A model generated the notes under the pieces. That model worked only from the letters and a program-made list of their open reading frames with translations, was not told where the DNA came from and made no database searches. Of a stretch of 35,243 bases of DNA, positions 6,398 to 14,662 are shown piece after piece. A program made the translations under genes and the position numbers. The stretch is from the NCBI GenBank assembly GCA_900545555.1, contig UQZI01000012.1, positions 1-35,243 of the forward strand, written 5' to 3'. Source of the stretch: an uncultured Collinsella sp. Lineage in GTDB: Bacteria > Actinomycetota > Coriobacteriia > Coriobacteriales > Coriobacteriaceae. How positions within the stretch are numbered: position 1 is the stretch's first letter; each line of letters opens with the position of its first letter.

Positions 6398-8251
6398 ATG
6401 CCCGAGAAGATTGAAGAGCTGGTACGCGCTGCGCTTGCTGCGGCCCAGGAGGCCGGCGACCTTTCCGCATTTGAACTTGACGATTGCGCTATCGAGCGAC
6501 CGGCTGACACTTCTCATGGCGAGTGGACCTCTACCATGGCCCTGAAGTCCGCCAAGCTGGCCCACTGCGCCCCGCGCAAGATCGCCGAGGCCATCGTTGC
6601 CCATATGCCCGAGGATCCCGCGATCGAGAAGGTTGAGATCGCAGGCCCCGGTTTCATCAACTTCTACCTCTCCGTTGCCGTCAAGAATGCCATCTTTGGC
6701 GAGGCTCGCGAGAAGGGCATGGACTTCGCTAAGTCCAACGTCGGTGGTGGCCTGAAGACCCAGGTCGAATTCGTTTCCGCCAACCCCGTCGGCCCCATGC
6801 ACATTGGTCACGGCCGCTGGGCCGCTCTGGGCGACTCCCTTTGCCGCGTCATGGACCACGCCGGTTACGACATCCAGCGTGAGTTCTACATCAATGACCA
6901 CGGCTCTCAGATGAACACCTTCGGCAACTCCATCAGCACGCGCTATATGCAGCTTGCCGACATCATCGCCAAGCAGGGCGTTGATATCGACGAGGCTCAC
7001 AAGCTGCTGATCGCCGACCGCGACGCCTTTGTTGCCGACGAGAACGACGAGCACCCCGAGACCCATCCGTATCAGGACAACTTTGCCGAGACCTTGGGCA
7101 AGGACTCTTACGGCGGCGACTACATCATCGACGAGGCCGCCGAGTTCTGGCGCACCGACGGCGACAAGTGGGTCGACGCCGATCCGCAGGAGCGCATGGA
7201 GAGCTTCCGTGAGCGCGGCTACGTGAAGATGGTCGACAACATGCGCGACCTCTGCCACGCCGTCAACTGCGACTTTGACCGTTGGTACTCCGAGCGCTCG
7301 CTGTATGTGAAGGACACCGAGGGCGAGACCGCCGGCACCTCCGCCGTCGACCGCGCTTTTGAGAAGCTCGACAAGATGGGCTACCTCTACACCAAGGACG
7401 GCGCCCTGTGGTTCCGCTCCACCGATCTGGGCGACGACAAGGACCGCGTCCTGATCAAGTCCGACGGCGAGTACACCTACTTCGCCTCCGACGTCGCCTA
7501 TCACTGGGATAAGTTCCAGCGCGTCGATCACGTCATCGACATCTGGGGCGCCGACCACCACGGTTACATCGAGCGCGTCCGCTGCGTCTGCGACGCTCTG
7601 GGTTACCCCGGCAAGTTCGAGGTTCTACTGGGCCAGCTCGTCAACCTGCTGCGTAACGGCAAGCCCGTCCGTATGTCCAAGCGCAAGGGCACCATGGTGA
7701 CCCTGCAGGAGCTCGTCGACGAGGTCGGCTCCGATGCCGCTCGCTACACGCTCATCTCCAAGAGCTCCAACCAGATGGTCGACTTCGACATTGAGGCCGT
7801 TAAGAAGCGCGACAACTCCAACCCGGTCTATTACGTGCAGTACGCTCACGCTCGCGTCTGCTCCATCCTGCGCCGTGCCGCTGACGTAACGCCTGAGCAG
7901 GCCGACGAGATGGGCATGAAGGCCGTTGCCGCCAAGGCCATCGGTGAGAACGTCGATTACTCGCTGTTGACCGACCCGACCGAGCTCGCCCTTTCGCGTA
8001 AGCTCAACGAGCTCACCGACCTGATCGCCAGCTGCGCTCGCGATCGCGCTCCGTTCCGTCTGACCCACTTTGCCGAGGAACTCGCCGGTGACTTCCACAG
8101 CTTCTACGCTGCCTGCCAGGTGCTGCCGAGCGAGGGTCGTCCCGTCGACCCCGAGCTTTCGCGTGCCCGTCTGGCCGCTTGCGATGCCGTCCGTGTGACG
8201 CTCGCCCTGGTGCTCACCCTCGTTGGCGTTTCCGCGCCCGAGCAGATGTAA
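6398..8251 (+). CDS. argS: Arginine--tRNA ligase
   Basis: This class I aminoacyl-tRNA synthetase charges tRNA-Arg with arginine. The 617 residues comprise an N-terminal Arg-tRNA-synthetase domain (about 1-95), a catalytic Rossmann domain with the HIGH motif in VGPMHIGHGRWAALGD (HIGH at 135-138) and the KMSK-type loop PVRMSKRKGTMV near 425, and a C-terminal anticodon-binding DALR domain ending in VLTLVGVSAPEQM. The start at 6398 follows AAGGAGGATCT; the frame runs 43 codons further upstream but without a site. The gene is monocistronic and ends at a strong terminator. Codon use is strongly biased toward C-ending codons, as expected for a highly expressed housekeeping gene. Confidence 0.97.
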   Translation: MPEKIEELVRAALAAAQEAGDLSAFELDDCAIERPADTSHGEWTSTMALKSAKLAHCAPRKIAEAIVAHMPEDPAIEKVEIAGPGFINFYLSVAVKNAIFGEAREKGMDFAKSNVGGGLKTQVEFVSANPVGPMHIGHGRWAALGDSLCRVMDHAGYDIQREFYINDHGSQMNTFGNSISTRYMQLADIIAKQGVDIDEAHKLLIADRDAFVADENDEHPETHPYQDNFAETLGKDSYGGDYIIDEAAEFWRTDGDKWVDADPQERMESFRERGYVKMVDNMRDLCHAVNCDFDRWYSERSLYVKDTEGETAGTSAVDRAFEKLDKMGYLYTKDGALWFRSTDLGDDKDRVLIKSDGEYTYFASDVAYHWDKFQRVDHVIDIWGADHHGYIERVRCVCDALGYPGKFEVLLGQLVNLLRNGKPVRMSKRKGTMVTLQELVDEVGSDAARYTLISKSSNQMVDFDIEAVKKRDNSNPVYYVQYAHARVCSILRRAADVTPEQADEMGMKAVAAKAIGENVDYSLLTDPTELALSRKLNELTDLIASCARDRAPFRLTHFAEELAGDFHSFYAACQVLPSEGRPVDPELSRARLAACDAVRVTLALVLTLVGVSAPEQM

Positions 8252-8298
8252 TCTGCGGGTCATTTGACCGTGTAGGTTTGGTTTAACTGAGCCCTATA

Positions 8299-8330
8299 AG
8301 CCCGATCTCCTACGGAGGTCGGGCTTTTTT
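8299..8330 (+). terminator. Intrinsic terminator of argS
   Basis: The stem AGCCCGATCTCC pairs with GGAGGTCGGGCT around a 3-base loop with one G-U pair, and six T residues follow. Confidence 0.9.
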
Positions 8331-8375
8331 CGCAAACGCCGACGTATTGATGAATTTGGAGCTGCTAGAAATACG

Positions 8376-8525
8376 AAACTATGCCGGTTTACTACGATGA
8401 ATTGAGGAATTCTAACCACGCCGGCTTTTTGCTAAAAAGTGCAAGGCATCTACCTGCGGTTTTAGTTCAACAAGTTTCGGAGTGGTCGCGGTTGGGCGAT
8501 TCATCGTAGTAAACCGCCATAGTTT
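8376..8525. repeat. 150-bp inverted-repeat element between argS and rho
   Basis: The arms of 27 bases (8376-8402 and 8499-8525) are complementary at 26 positions and enclose 96 bp. The outer ends read AAACTATG and CATAGTTT. The interior includes a smaller stem-like stretch, GCTTTTTGCTAAAAAGTGC, near 8424-8442. There is no reading frame and no T tract after the right arm, so it is not a simple terminator. It may be a MITE-like element or a structured RNA. Confidence 0.7.
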
Positions 8526-8608
8526 TGGCGGAGGCAGTCAGATTTGTGGGTGGCAAACAAAGAGTGTCTCTTTTGACTAGTCGTTTAAGAACGTCTCCAA
8601 TGACTAAG

Positions 8609-8636
8609 TTGCAGGTGGCGGCGGTTGTGTTACACT
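8609..8636 (+). promoter_or_regulatory. Candidate rho promoter and 140-nt leader
   Basis: TTGCAG (8609-8614) and TACACT (8631-8636) are 16 bp apart. Transcription would start near 8643 and leave a leader of about 137 nt before the GTG at 8780. The leader includes a small CCCTG/CAGGG hairpin at 8718-8737. Many bacteria control rho by termination in its own leader, which could apply here. Confidence 0.5.
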
Positions 8637-8779
8637 AACGCTGCGTAGTTGACGCAATCATCTCGATACAGATCAATGATGTCCGTCGTTTTGAACGGAA
8701 CTAGACTGTTTAGCCGCCCTGAAGGTTTATGCAGGGAGCATGTGATCACAGGGCTTGAAAAGAAAGTTGAGCAAACACT

Positions 8780-11350
8780 GTGTCTGATCAACAGCAAGAA
8801 AACGAAATAACGACGACGCAGGCCGCTCCCGCTGCACCGGTTGCGTCGGACCAGGTCGCGGCGCCCGCGCAAGCCTCGGCTCATGAGACGCCTAAGGCTG
8901 CTTCGACGCCTATGCCTGTAGCGGCTGAGAAGGCCGTGCCTGCAACTGGTGAGGAGGCTGCTCCGGCAAAGCCCAAGCGCATGCGCCGCACGGCCAAGCC
9001 TGCCGCTGACGGCGAGGAGGTCACCAAGCCAAAGCGCCGTACCACGCGCACGACGCGCGCCAAGCTCACCGTTGCAGCTGACTCCTCGGTGCCGATTTCC
9101 GATGAGGTCGCGCAGGCACGTGCGTTGGCGCAGATTAGCGAGGCTCAGGTGGTGCGCGCCCGCCGTCGTGCTGCCGAGCGCGAGGCCGCGGCTCTGACCG
9201 AGCTTGCAGCTCCGTCTGTGCCCGAGACGCCTGCCGCCATCGAGACCCCTGCCGCCGACCTGCCGACCGAGAAGCCGGCACCGCGCACACGCCGCCGCAC
9301 GGCTGCTAAGGCCGAGCAAGTTGCGGAACAGGTAGCCCCCGAGCTCACTGAGGCTTCGGTCCGTTCCGCGGCAGGGGAGGGCACATCGCCTGTTGAGCCC
9401 GCTGTGCCTGTCGAGGCCAGCGAAGTTCCCGTTGTCGATCCGGCTTTGCGCCCGCACCGTCGCGGTCGCAAGCCCAAGGCCTTTGTCGAGGCAGAGAAGG
9501 CCGCAGCAGCAGCCGCCGCCGCTCGGGATGCTGCGGCGACCGCCGAGTCTGCAACCGCTGCCGATGCACCCGTCCAGGATGCTACGACTTCCGAGGCCGC
9601 TCCCGCCGATGCCGAGCCCGCCGACGTCCGTCCCGGTCGCAGCCGTCGTACTGCTGCTAAGCGCACGTCCAAGGCCAAGGCTGCCAAGAAGGGTGCGTCC
9701 GAGGATTCTGCCGAGACGACCGCCGATGCGTCGACTGATGTCGCCAAGGCCCAGGACGTCGAACAGCCTGCGTCCGAGAAGCCCAAGCGCGGTCGTAAGA
9801 AGTCCGTTAAGGCCAAGGCGTCCGAGCAGCAGGATGTCGAAGCGCAGGTTGATTCTGGCGCCGAGGCCAATGACGCCGCCGCGGCCAATGTTGGCACCCC
9901 CGCAACCGATGGTGCCGCCCCCGCTGAGGGCGAAGACGGCACTCGTCCCAACCGTCGCCAGCACAAGCGCAACGACGAGCGCAACGAGCGTAAGGACGAC
10001 CGCAACAACGACCGTCGCAACCGCCAGCGCGATCGCAAACAGCGCAACAAGGAGCGTAATGCCGCTCCCACCGAGCCCACGCTTTCGCGCGAGGAGCTCG
10101 CGGCCATGAAGGTCGCCGAGCTGCGCGAGAAGGCCAAGGAGTTCGAGATTGAGACGACCGGCAAGAAGAAGGCCGAACTCGTCGAAGAGATCTACACCAC
10201 CGCTGCGAAGGCCGAGGGCTTCCGCGACATCAAGGGCATTCTGCAGATTCGCCCGGACAGCTCCGGCATCATCCACGCCCATGGCTACATGAAGTCCAAC
10301 GACGACGCCTTCGTGCCCGCCTACCTCATCCGCTCCGCGCGCCTGCGCACGGGCGACGTCATCGAGGGCTCGCTGCGTCCTTCGCGCGGCGGCGACAAGC
10401 GCGCCGGCCTCGCCAAAATCACGACCGTCAACGGTCTGGACCCCGAGCAGATTCGCAACCGTCCCAAGTTCGGCGACCTCACCCCGGTCTATCCCAACGA
10501 GCCGCTGCGCATGGAGCACGGCAAGGACTCTATTACCGGTCGCGCCATCGACATCGTGTCACCGATCGGCAAGGGTCAGCGTGGCCTGATCGTGTCCCCG
10601 CCCAAGGCCGGCAAGACCACGATCCTCAAGAAGATCTGCCAGTCTATCTCGATTAACAACCCCGAGGTGCACCTCATCTGCCTGCTCGTCGACGAGCGCC
10701 CCGAAGAGGTCACCGATATGCAGCGTTCCATCAAGGGTGAGGTTGTGGCGTCGACCTTCGATATGCCTGCCGACAACCACACCCGCGTGGCAGAGCTCGT
10801 CATCGAGCGCGCCAAGCGCATCGTGGAGCTGGGTGGCGATGTTGTGGTGGTGCTCGACTCCATCACGCGTCTTGCCCGTGCCTACAACTTGGCGGCGCCC
10901 GCCTCGGGCCGCATCCTTTCGGGCGGCGTCGATTCGGCGGCCCTGTATCCGCCCAAGCGCTTCCTGGGTGCAGCCCGCAATATCGAGAACGGTGGCTCGC
11001 TCACCATCCTGGCCTCTGCCCTCATCGACACCGGTTCCAAGATGGACGAGGTCATCTTTGAGGAGTTCAAGGGCACCGGCAACATGGAGCTTAAGCTCGA
11101 CCGCGACCTGGCCGACCGCCGCATCTTCCCGGCTATCGACCCCGTTGCCTCCGGTACGCGTAACGAGGATCTGTTGGTCGACGAGCAGATGCGTCCGTTT
11201 GTCTTTGGTCTGCGTCGCATTCTTGCCGGCATGAACAACACCGAGCGCGCGGCCGCATCGTTTATTAAGGGTCTTAAGGGCACCAACACGAACCAGGAGT
11301 TCCTGGTGCGTTCGGCCAAAAAACACAGCGACTACGAGCAGACGTTCTAG
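8780..11350 (+). CDS. rho: Transcription termination factor Rho with a long basic N-terminal extension
   Basis: A hexameric RNA-dependent ATPase that ends transcription. Residues from about 435 onward form a complete Rho of normal size: a Rho_N helical domain (LSREELAAMKVAELREKAKE), a cold-shock RNA-binding domain (about 480-550) and the RecA-like motor. The motor has Walker A PPKAGKTT (607-614), Walker B VVVVLDS (Asp693) and the secondary-channel end ERAAASFIKGLKGT. The first 434 residues are extra and rich in Ala, Pro, Glu, Lys and Arg, with repeated basic patches such as RRGRKPK and KPKRGRKK that resemble AT-hooks, and then an Arg/Asn/Asp-rich stretch. Such extensions are known in actinobacterial Rho and bind RNA. 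The start is GTG, giving MSDQQQENE; its ribosome site (GAAAGTTGAG) is weak. Confidence 0.95.
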   Translation: MSDQQQENEITTTQAAPAAPVASDQVAAPAQASAHETPKAASTPMPVAAEKAVPATGEEAAPAKPKRMRRTAKPAADGEEVTKPKRRTTRTTRAKLTVAADSSVPISDEVAQARALAQISEAQVVRARRRAAEREAAALTELAAPSVPETPAAIETPAADLPTEKPAPRTRRRTAAKAEQVAEQVAPELTEASVRSAAGEGTSPVEPAVPVEASEVPVVDPALRPHRRGRKPKAFVEAEKAAAAAAAARDAAATAESATAADAPVQDATTSEAAPADAEPADVRPGRSRRTAAKRTSKAKAAKKGASEDSAETTADASTDVAKAQDVEQPASEKPKRGRKKSVKAKASEQQDVEAQVDSGAEANDAAAANVGTPATDGAAPAEGEDGTRPNRRQHKRNDERNERKDDRNNDRRNRQRDRKQRNKERNAAPTEPTLSREELAAMKVAELREKAKEFEIETTGKKKAELVEEIYTTAAKAEGFRDIKGILQIRPDSSGIIHAHGYMKSNDDAFVPAYLIRSARLRTGDVIEGSLRPSRGGDKRAGLAKITTVNGLDPEQIRNRPKFGDLTPVYPNEPLRMEHGKDSITGRAIDIVSPIGKGQRGLIVSPPKAGKTTILKKICQSISINNPEVHLICLLVDERPEEVTDMQRSIKGEVVASTFDMPADNHTRVAELVIERAKRIVELGGDVVVVLDSITRLARAYNLAAPASGRILSGGVDSAALYPPKRFLGAARNIENGGSLTILASALIDTGSKMDEVIFEEFKGTGNMELKLDRDLADRRIFPAIDPVASGTRNEDLLVDEQMRPFVFGLRRILAGMNNTERAAASFIKGLKGTNTNQEFLVRSAKKHSDYEQTF

Positions 11351-11390
11351 GTTGTCATCCACACGCAACGATAGTCATCAATGCGATAGA

Positions 11391-11419
11391 GGGTCGGGGC
11401 TTTGAGCCTCGGCCCTTTT
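11391..11419 (+). terminator. Intrinsic terminator of rho
   Basis: A 10-bp stem (11391-11400 with 11406-11415, two G-U pairs) with a 5-base loop precedes TTTT. Confidence 0.8.
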
Positions 11420-11498
11420 CCATAGCGCCGCTCCGCGCTTATTTTTGACCGTAAGACCGACGAGCAGCAGGTTTCCCGTTTCAATCCGACATCGTCGC

Positions 11499-11527
11499 TT
11501 GCAATCGGCAGGGCGGTTTCGCATAAT
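11499..11527 (+). promoter_or_regulatory. Promoter of the membrane protein/VanZ operon
   Basis: TTGCAA (11499-11504) and CATAAT (11522-11527) are exactly 17 bp apart, which is close to the sigma-70 consensus. The leader is about 130 nt and includes a small GGGGC-ATA-GCCCC hairpin at 11585-11597. No other feature was seen in the 11420-11663 gap. Confidence 0.6.
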
Positions 11528-11663
11528 AGCTTTTAAGCTTCGCGACGGAAAACGCAGATGAAACGAACCATATACCGTTGCTTTGGGGCATAGCCCCGCT
11601 TCATCTTCTCTCGCGCAGCCAACTGAATGATGCGATTTGGGTGCTGGAAGATGGGGAGAGCTC

Positions 11664-13064
11664 ATGGCTTCTTCTGATGCAACACAACGAGCAGTCCTTG
11701 CCGGACTTTCGTGCGGGATCGGCCTTGCCGCTCCCGTGGTTATGTATGCCGCGACGCTGCCGTTTTCGTCGGTGAACGAGACGGTCGTGGCGGGTGCAGT
11801 TCCCTTCGCCGTGGGCGCGGTGGCGGGCGTGGGTATCTATGCCGCCTCGCTGGGTATCTCCGAGTATCGTGCGCAGCGTGAAGAGCGTCTGTTCCAGCCC
11901 GATGCCATGGGCGGTGCCGCCAATCTCAATCAGCATCAAAGCGAGTTCAAGACCGCCTCGATTCCAGCTCAGCAGCAGGATGCGATTCCGTACGCTGCGG
12001 CTTCTGCTTCTCAGGCTCAGTCGGAGCAGTCTACCTCGGCATTCCTTTCCGGCCTGACTGGTGCGTTCCAGCGCCGTCATGCCGATGATGGTGTCCCTAC
12101 CATCGCTCGAGCCGCAGATGCTATGGACGAGGCCGAGGCTTGGTCCATGATCGACAGCATGCTCGACGACGATTCGCCGGTTAGCTGCGACCCTGCGCGC
12201 TCGCGCGACGTCTATCAAGTCGCCATCGACGAGCTCACCAACGGCGGGCAGACCGGCTCCTTCAATCGCGACGACATCGCCGCCGCGGCGCGTGCCGTGT
12301 CGGGCTCCCAGGCCGCCCCTGCGGGCAGCACGGCGGCTTTTGTGGCACTCGTTGCCAACGCGGCAGCCAATAACGCCTACAGCGCTACCTCGGCGGACGC
12401 GAACGTTTCTGCCGATAATTCGTACGTTGATGAAGCCATGACCGCGGACGAGGAGGCCGTTGCCGCCCGCCGTGCCGCCGAAAGCTCGCTTTGGGGCGCT
12501 CCTGCCCAGCAGCAGGCGGCTGAGGCTGCGCCGTACAACGCAAACCTCGCCAGCATGCCTATCATTTCCGGTGCCGCGGACATCGATCTCGATGACCTCG
12601 ATGAGCCTGCAGCCATCACCGCATCGATTGATGCCCAAGATCGCATCGACACCGGCGACCTTCCGGACGCCTCGCTCGAGGTTGATGTCCCCATGGCCGA
12701 TTACTCGGGCCACGAGGACATGTGGGCCGCCGCCACCGCGATTCTGGATGAGATTGACGAGCCTGCTCCTGTTGCAGCCCCCGCTCCCGTCGCTGCCCCT
12801 CAGCCTGCTGCCCCCGCCTATGTCGGCCGTCACAGCGCTGTGTTCCCCGAGGATACTGCCCGTATCTCGCGTGAGAGCATCGAGCGGGCCGAGGCTATTG
12901 CCGCCGGCATTATGGAAAACCGTCGTCACGAGCGCGTCAATCAGATCCTCGAGGAAGAGATCGAGCGCCTGCAGTCCTCTACCGCCAAGCGTACGGGCCG
13001 TGCTTATCTGAGCGTTATCGAGGGCGGTACCGCCAGCTTCGCGCCGCTCCGTGCGGAGGCATAA
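11664..13064 (+). CDS. Unrecognised two-helix membrane protein with a long acidic, Ala-rich tail
   Basis: The family of this 466-residue protein is not recognised. Two hydrophobic helices lie at the N-terminus (about residues 9-33, LSCGIGLAAPVVMYAATLPF, and 39-63, VPFAVGAVAGVGIYAASLG), with a very short loop between them. The long remainder is acidic and low in complexity, with Ala, Asp and Gln runs, short motifs such as IDLDDLDEPAAI and a Pro-Ala stretch near residue 370. A charged helix (IERAEAIAAGIMENRRHERV) near residue 405 may form a coiled coil. Both ends of the hairpin would face the same side, probably the cytoplasm. The ATG at 11664 has GGGGAGAGC upstream. It is followed after 7 bp by the VanZ-like gene, so the two are probably co-transcribed. 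A role in the cell envelope is only a guess. Confidence 0.75.
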   Translation: MASSDATQRAVLAGLSCGIGLAAPVVMYAATLPFSSVNETVVAGAVPFAVGAVAGVGIYAASLGISEYRAQREERLFQPDAMGGAANLNQHQSEFKTASIPAQQQDAIPYAAASASQAQSEQSTSAFLSGLTGAFQRRHADDGVPTIARAADAMDEAEAWSMIDSMLDDDSPVSCDPARSRDVYQVAIDELTNGGQTGSFNRDDIAAAARAVSGSQAAPAGSTAAFVALVANAAANNAYSATSADANVSADNSYVDEAMTADEEAVAARRAAESSLWGAPAQQQAAEAAPYNANLASMPIISGAADIDLDDLDEPAAITASIDAQDRIDTGDLPDASLEVDVPMADYSGHEDMWAAATAILDEIDEPAPVAAPAPVAAPQPAAPAYVGRHSAVFPEDTARISRESIERAEAIAAGIMENRRHERVNQILEEEIERLQSSTAKRTGRAYLSVIEGGTASFAPLRAEA

Positions 13065-13071
13065 CTTCTGC

Positions 13072-13521
13072 ATGGTTAAGATCAATCGAAAATGGGCGGT
13101 CGTGACCTGCCTGATGGCGCTCTTGATCTGGGGCAATTCGCTGGTTCCCGGCTCGGGGTCGGGCTCGCTGAGCCTAACGGTCATGGAAGCTATCCGCGGT
13201 TTCCTGCACAGCGTGGGACTTCCATATGAATGGGTGACCAACTTTGTTGTTCGCAAATGCGCGCATTTTACCGAGTATATGGTGCTCGGCATCTTGGCAA
13301 CGCACGCCTTTGATTTTGAGGGCCGGCGCACCTTTGACGTGCTGCTGCCCACGGCGGTGTTCCTGCTGCTGATTCCTTCGATCGACGAGACGATTCAGCT
13401 CTTTGTGCCGGGACGCGCCGGCATGATCACCGATGTGATGATCGACTGCTGTGGTGCGGCAACGGGCGTTGTGCTCCGATATCTCTTTCGGTCGCTGATG
13501 TGCGCCAAAAAAGCCGCCTAG
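13072..13521 (+). CDS. VanZ-like family membrane protein
   Basis: A 149-residue integral membrane protein of the VanZ-like family. Helices are seen at about residues 7-24, 60-78, 88-102 and 115-135. The family marks are VRKCAHFTEYMVLGILATH, where the K-x-x-H-F-x-E-Y pattern is conserved, and PSIDETIQLFVPGRAGMITD with the D-E-x-x-Q and GR-x-G-x-x-x-D pattern. VanZ itself raises teicoplanin resistance, but most family members have no known function. The start at 13072 is chosen because MVKINRKWAV opens the first helix; GGAGG lies 12 bases upstream, a little far. A GTG at 13051 would overlap the previous gene and has no better site. The stop codon lies inside the terminator stem. Confidence 0.85.
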   Translation: MVKINRKWAVVTCLMALLIWGNSLVPGSGSGSLSLTVMEAIRGFLHSVGLPYEWVTNFVVRKCAHFTEYMVLGILATHAFDFEGRRTFDVLLPTAVFLLLIPSIDETIQLFVPGRAGMITDVMIDCCGAATGVVLRYLFRSLMCAKKAA

Positions 13522-13553
13522 GACGTATTGTTTGGTCCTAGGCGGCCTTTTTT
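13513..13553. terminator. Terminator overlapping the VanZ stop codon, possibly bidirectional
   Basis: A perfect 12-bp stem (GCCGCCTAGGAC at 13513-13524 with 13535-13546) and a 10-base loop are followed by C and six T. The TAG stop at 13519-13521 is part of the stem. On the minus strand the stem is followed by TTTTTTGGCG, so it may also serve the ROK kinase gene. Confidence 0.85.
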
Positions 13554-13635
13554 ATTTGAGAGCTTATATGAGGCGTGGTGGCGTCGTTCCGTAGGTCGGA
13601 TTTGCCGGGCGCGCCACGCCCTGTGGGTGCGTCTG

Positions 13636-14526
13636 CTACTGAAGCGCCTGTGCGCCCAGGGCCAGGCAGCCCATAATGCCCTGCTTGCCCTCGAGGCTGT
13701 TGTTGACGATGTAGCTATCGATGTCGGCCATCTCGGGCGTGACGATGTAGCCGTTGAGCATCTCGGCGCACTTCTTGCGTGCGAGCGGCACGATGGGGGT
13801 GTGGTCGGCCACGCCGCCACCGATGACGATCTTTTGCGGTGCGTAGCACAGGATGTAGGTCATGAGCGCCTGCGCCAGATAGCCGGCGAGCAGGTCCATG
13901 GCCTCCGGGTCATCGGCCATCTCTCCGGCGCTCTTGCCACCCCAGCGCTTTTTGACGCCGGGACCGGCGATGAGGCCTTCGAGGCAGTTGTCGTGGAAGG
14001 GGCAGCCGCTGTGCTCGCCGATGGTGTCGCGCGGGTCGCGCGTGACCAGGATGTGGCCGGCCTCGGGATGCATCATGCCGTGCACGAGCTTACCGCCCGA
14101 GAGCACGCCGGCGCCCACGCCGGTACCGATGGTCAGATACACCACGTCAGTGAGGCCCTGGGCGCAACCAAAGGTGACCTCGCCCAGGCAGGCGACGTTG
14201 ACGTCGGTGTCGTAGCCGCAGGGAATATTGAGCTCGTTTTGGATGGTGCCCAGCAGGTCAAAGTAGCGCCATGCCGTTTTGGGCGTCTCCAGGATCTTGC
14301 CGTATTGGGACGAGGCAGAGTTGACTGCGGTGGGGCCAAAGGCGCCGATGCCCAGCGCGGCGATGTCCTTGTCGGCAAACCATGCGTTGACGGCCTCAAC
14401 GGTCTCCTGCGGGGTCGTGGTCGCAATCTGCTCGCGTTCCAGGACCGTGCCGTCTGCATAGCCCGTGGCGCAGACCATCTTGGTGCCGCCGGCCTCGAGC
14501 GCTCCGATAAGCTGCTGCTCTGCCAT
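13636..14526 (-). CDS. ROK-family sugar kinase, fructokinase-like
   Basis: A 296-residue ATP-dependent sugar kinase. The N-terminal phosphate loop is GALEAGGTKMVCA, the EAGGT form seen in fructokinases of the GmuE/YdhR type. The probable catalytic base is Asp108 in YDTDVNVACLGE. The second nucleotide site is LTIGTGVGAGVLSGG. The ROK zinc site is complete: His158 (HPEAGH), Cys175, His178 and Cys181 in GCPFHDNCLEG. This fits phosphorylation of fructose, perhaps also mannose or glucose. The ATG at 14526 has AGAGAGGAA upstream. It stands alone with no transporter beside it, so the sugar source is not indicated by context. Confidence 0.88.
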   Translation of the reverse strand: MAEQQLIGALEAGGTKMVCATGYADGTVLEREQIATTTPQETVEAVNAWFADKDIAALGIGAFGPTAVNSASSQYGKILETPKTAWRYFDLLGTIQNELNIPCGYDTDVNVACLGEVTFGCAQGLTDVVYLTIGTGVGAGVLSGGKLVHGMMHPEAGHILVTRDPRDTIGEHSGCPFHDNCLEGLIAGPGVKKRWGGKSAGEMADDPEAMDLLAGYLAQALMTYILCYAPQKIVIGGGVADHTPIVPLARKKCAEMLNGYIVTPEMADIDSYIVNNSLEGKQGIMGCLALGAQALQ

Positions 14527-14561
14527 AGTATTCCTCTCTGGACGAGTTGCTCCGTGACTAA

Positions 14562-14567
14562 AGTATA
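14562..14567 (-). promoter_or_regulatory. Candidate -10 box of the ROK kinase gene
   Basis: TATACT on the minus strand lies 35 bp before the start codon. No convincing -35 box sits at the right distance. Confidence 0.3.
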
Positions 14568-14598
14568 GCGCTCTAAAAAATAAATGAGGTCGCTATAA

Positions 14599-14638
14599 AA
14601 AGAAACCTCATGGCCCAACGGGTTCACGAGGTTTCTTT
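14599..14638 (-). terminator. Terminator of the aminotransferase gene
   Basis: The 14-base arms (14599-14612 and 14625-14638) are complementary except at one position, and the 3' side on the minus strand continues T-rich (TTTTTATAG). It lies 25 bp after the stop codon. Confidence 0.8.
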
Positions 14639-14662
14639 AGTGCCTTTAGTTACTGACCGTCC

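Noticed and set aside
8630..10519. A 629-codon minus-strand open frame opposite rho
   Set aside because: It is a shadow of the biased codon use of rho, has low-complexity Gly/Leu content, and no ribosome site or domain.
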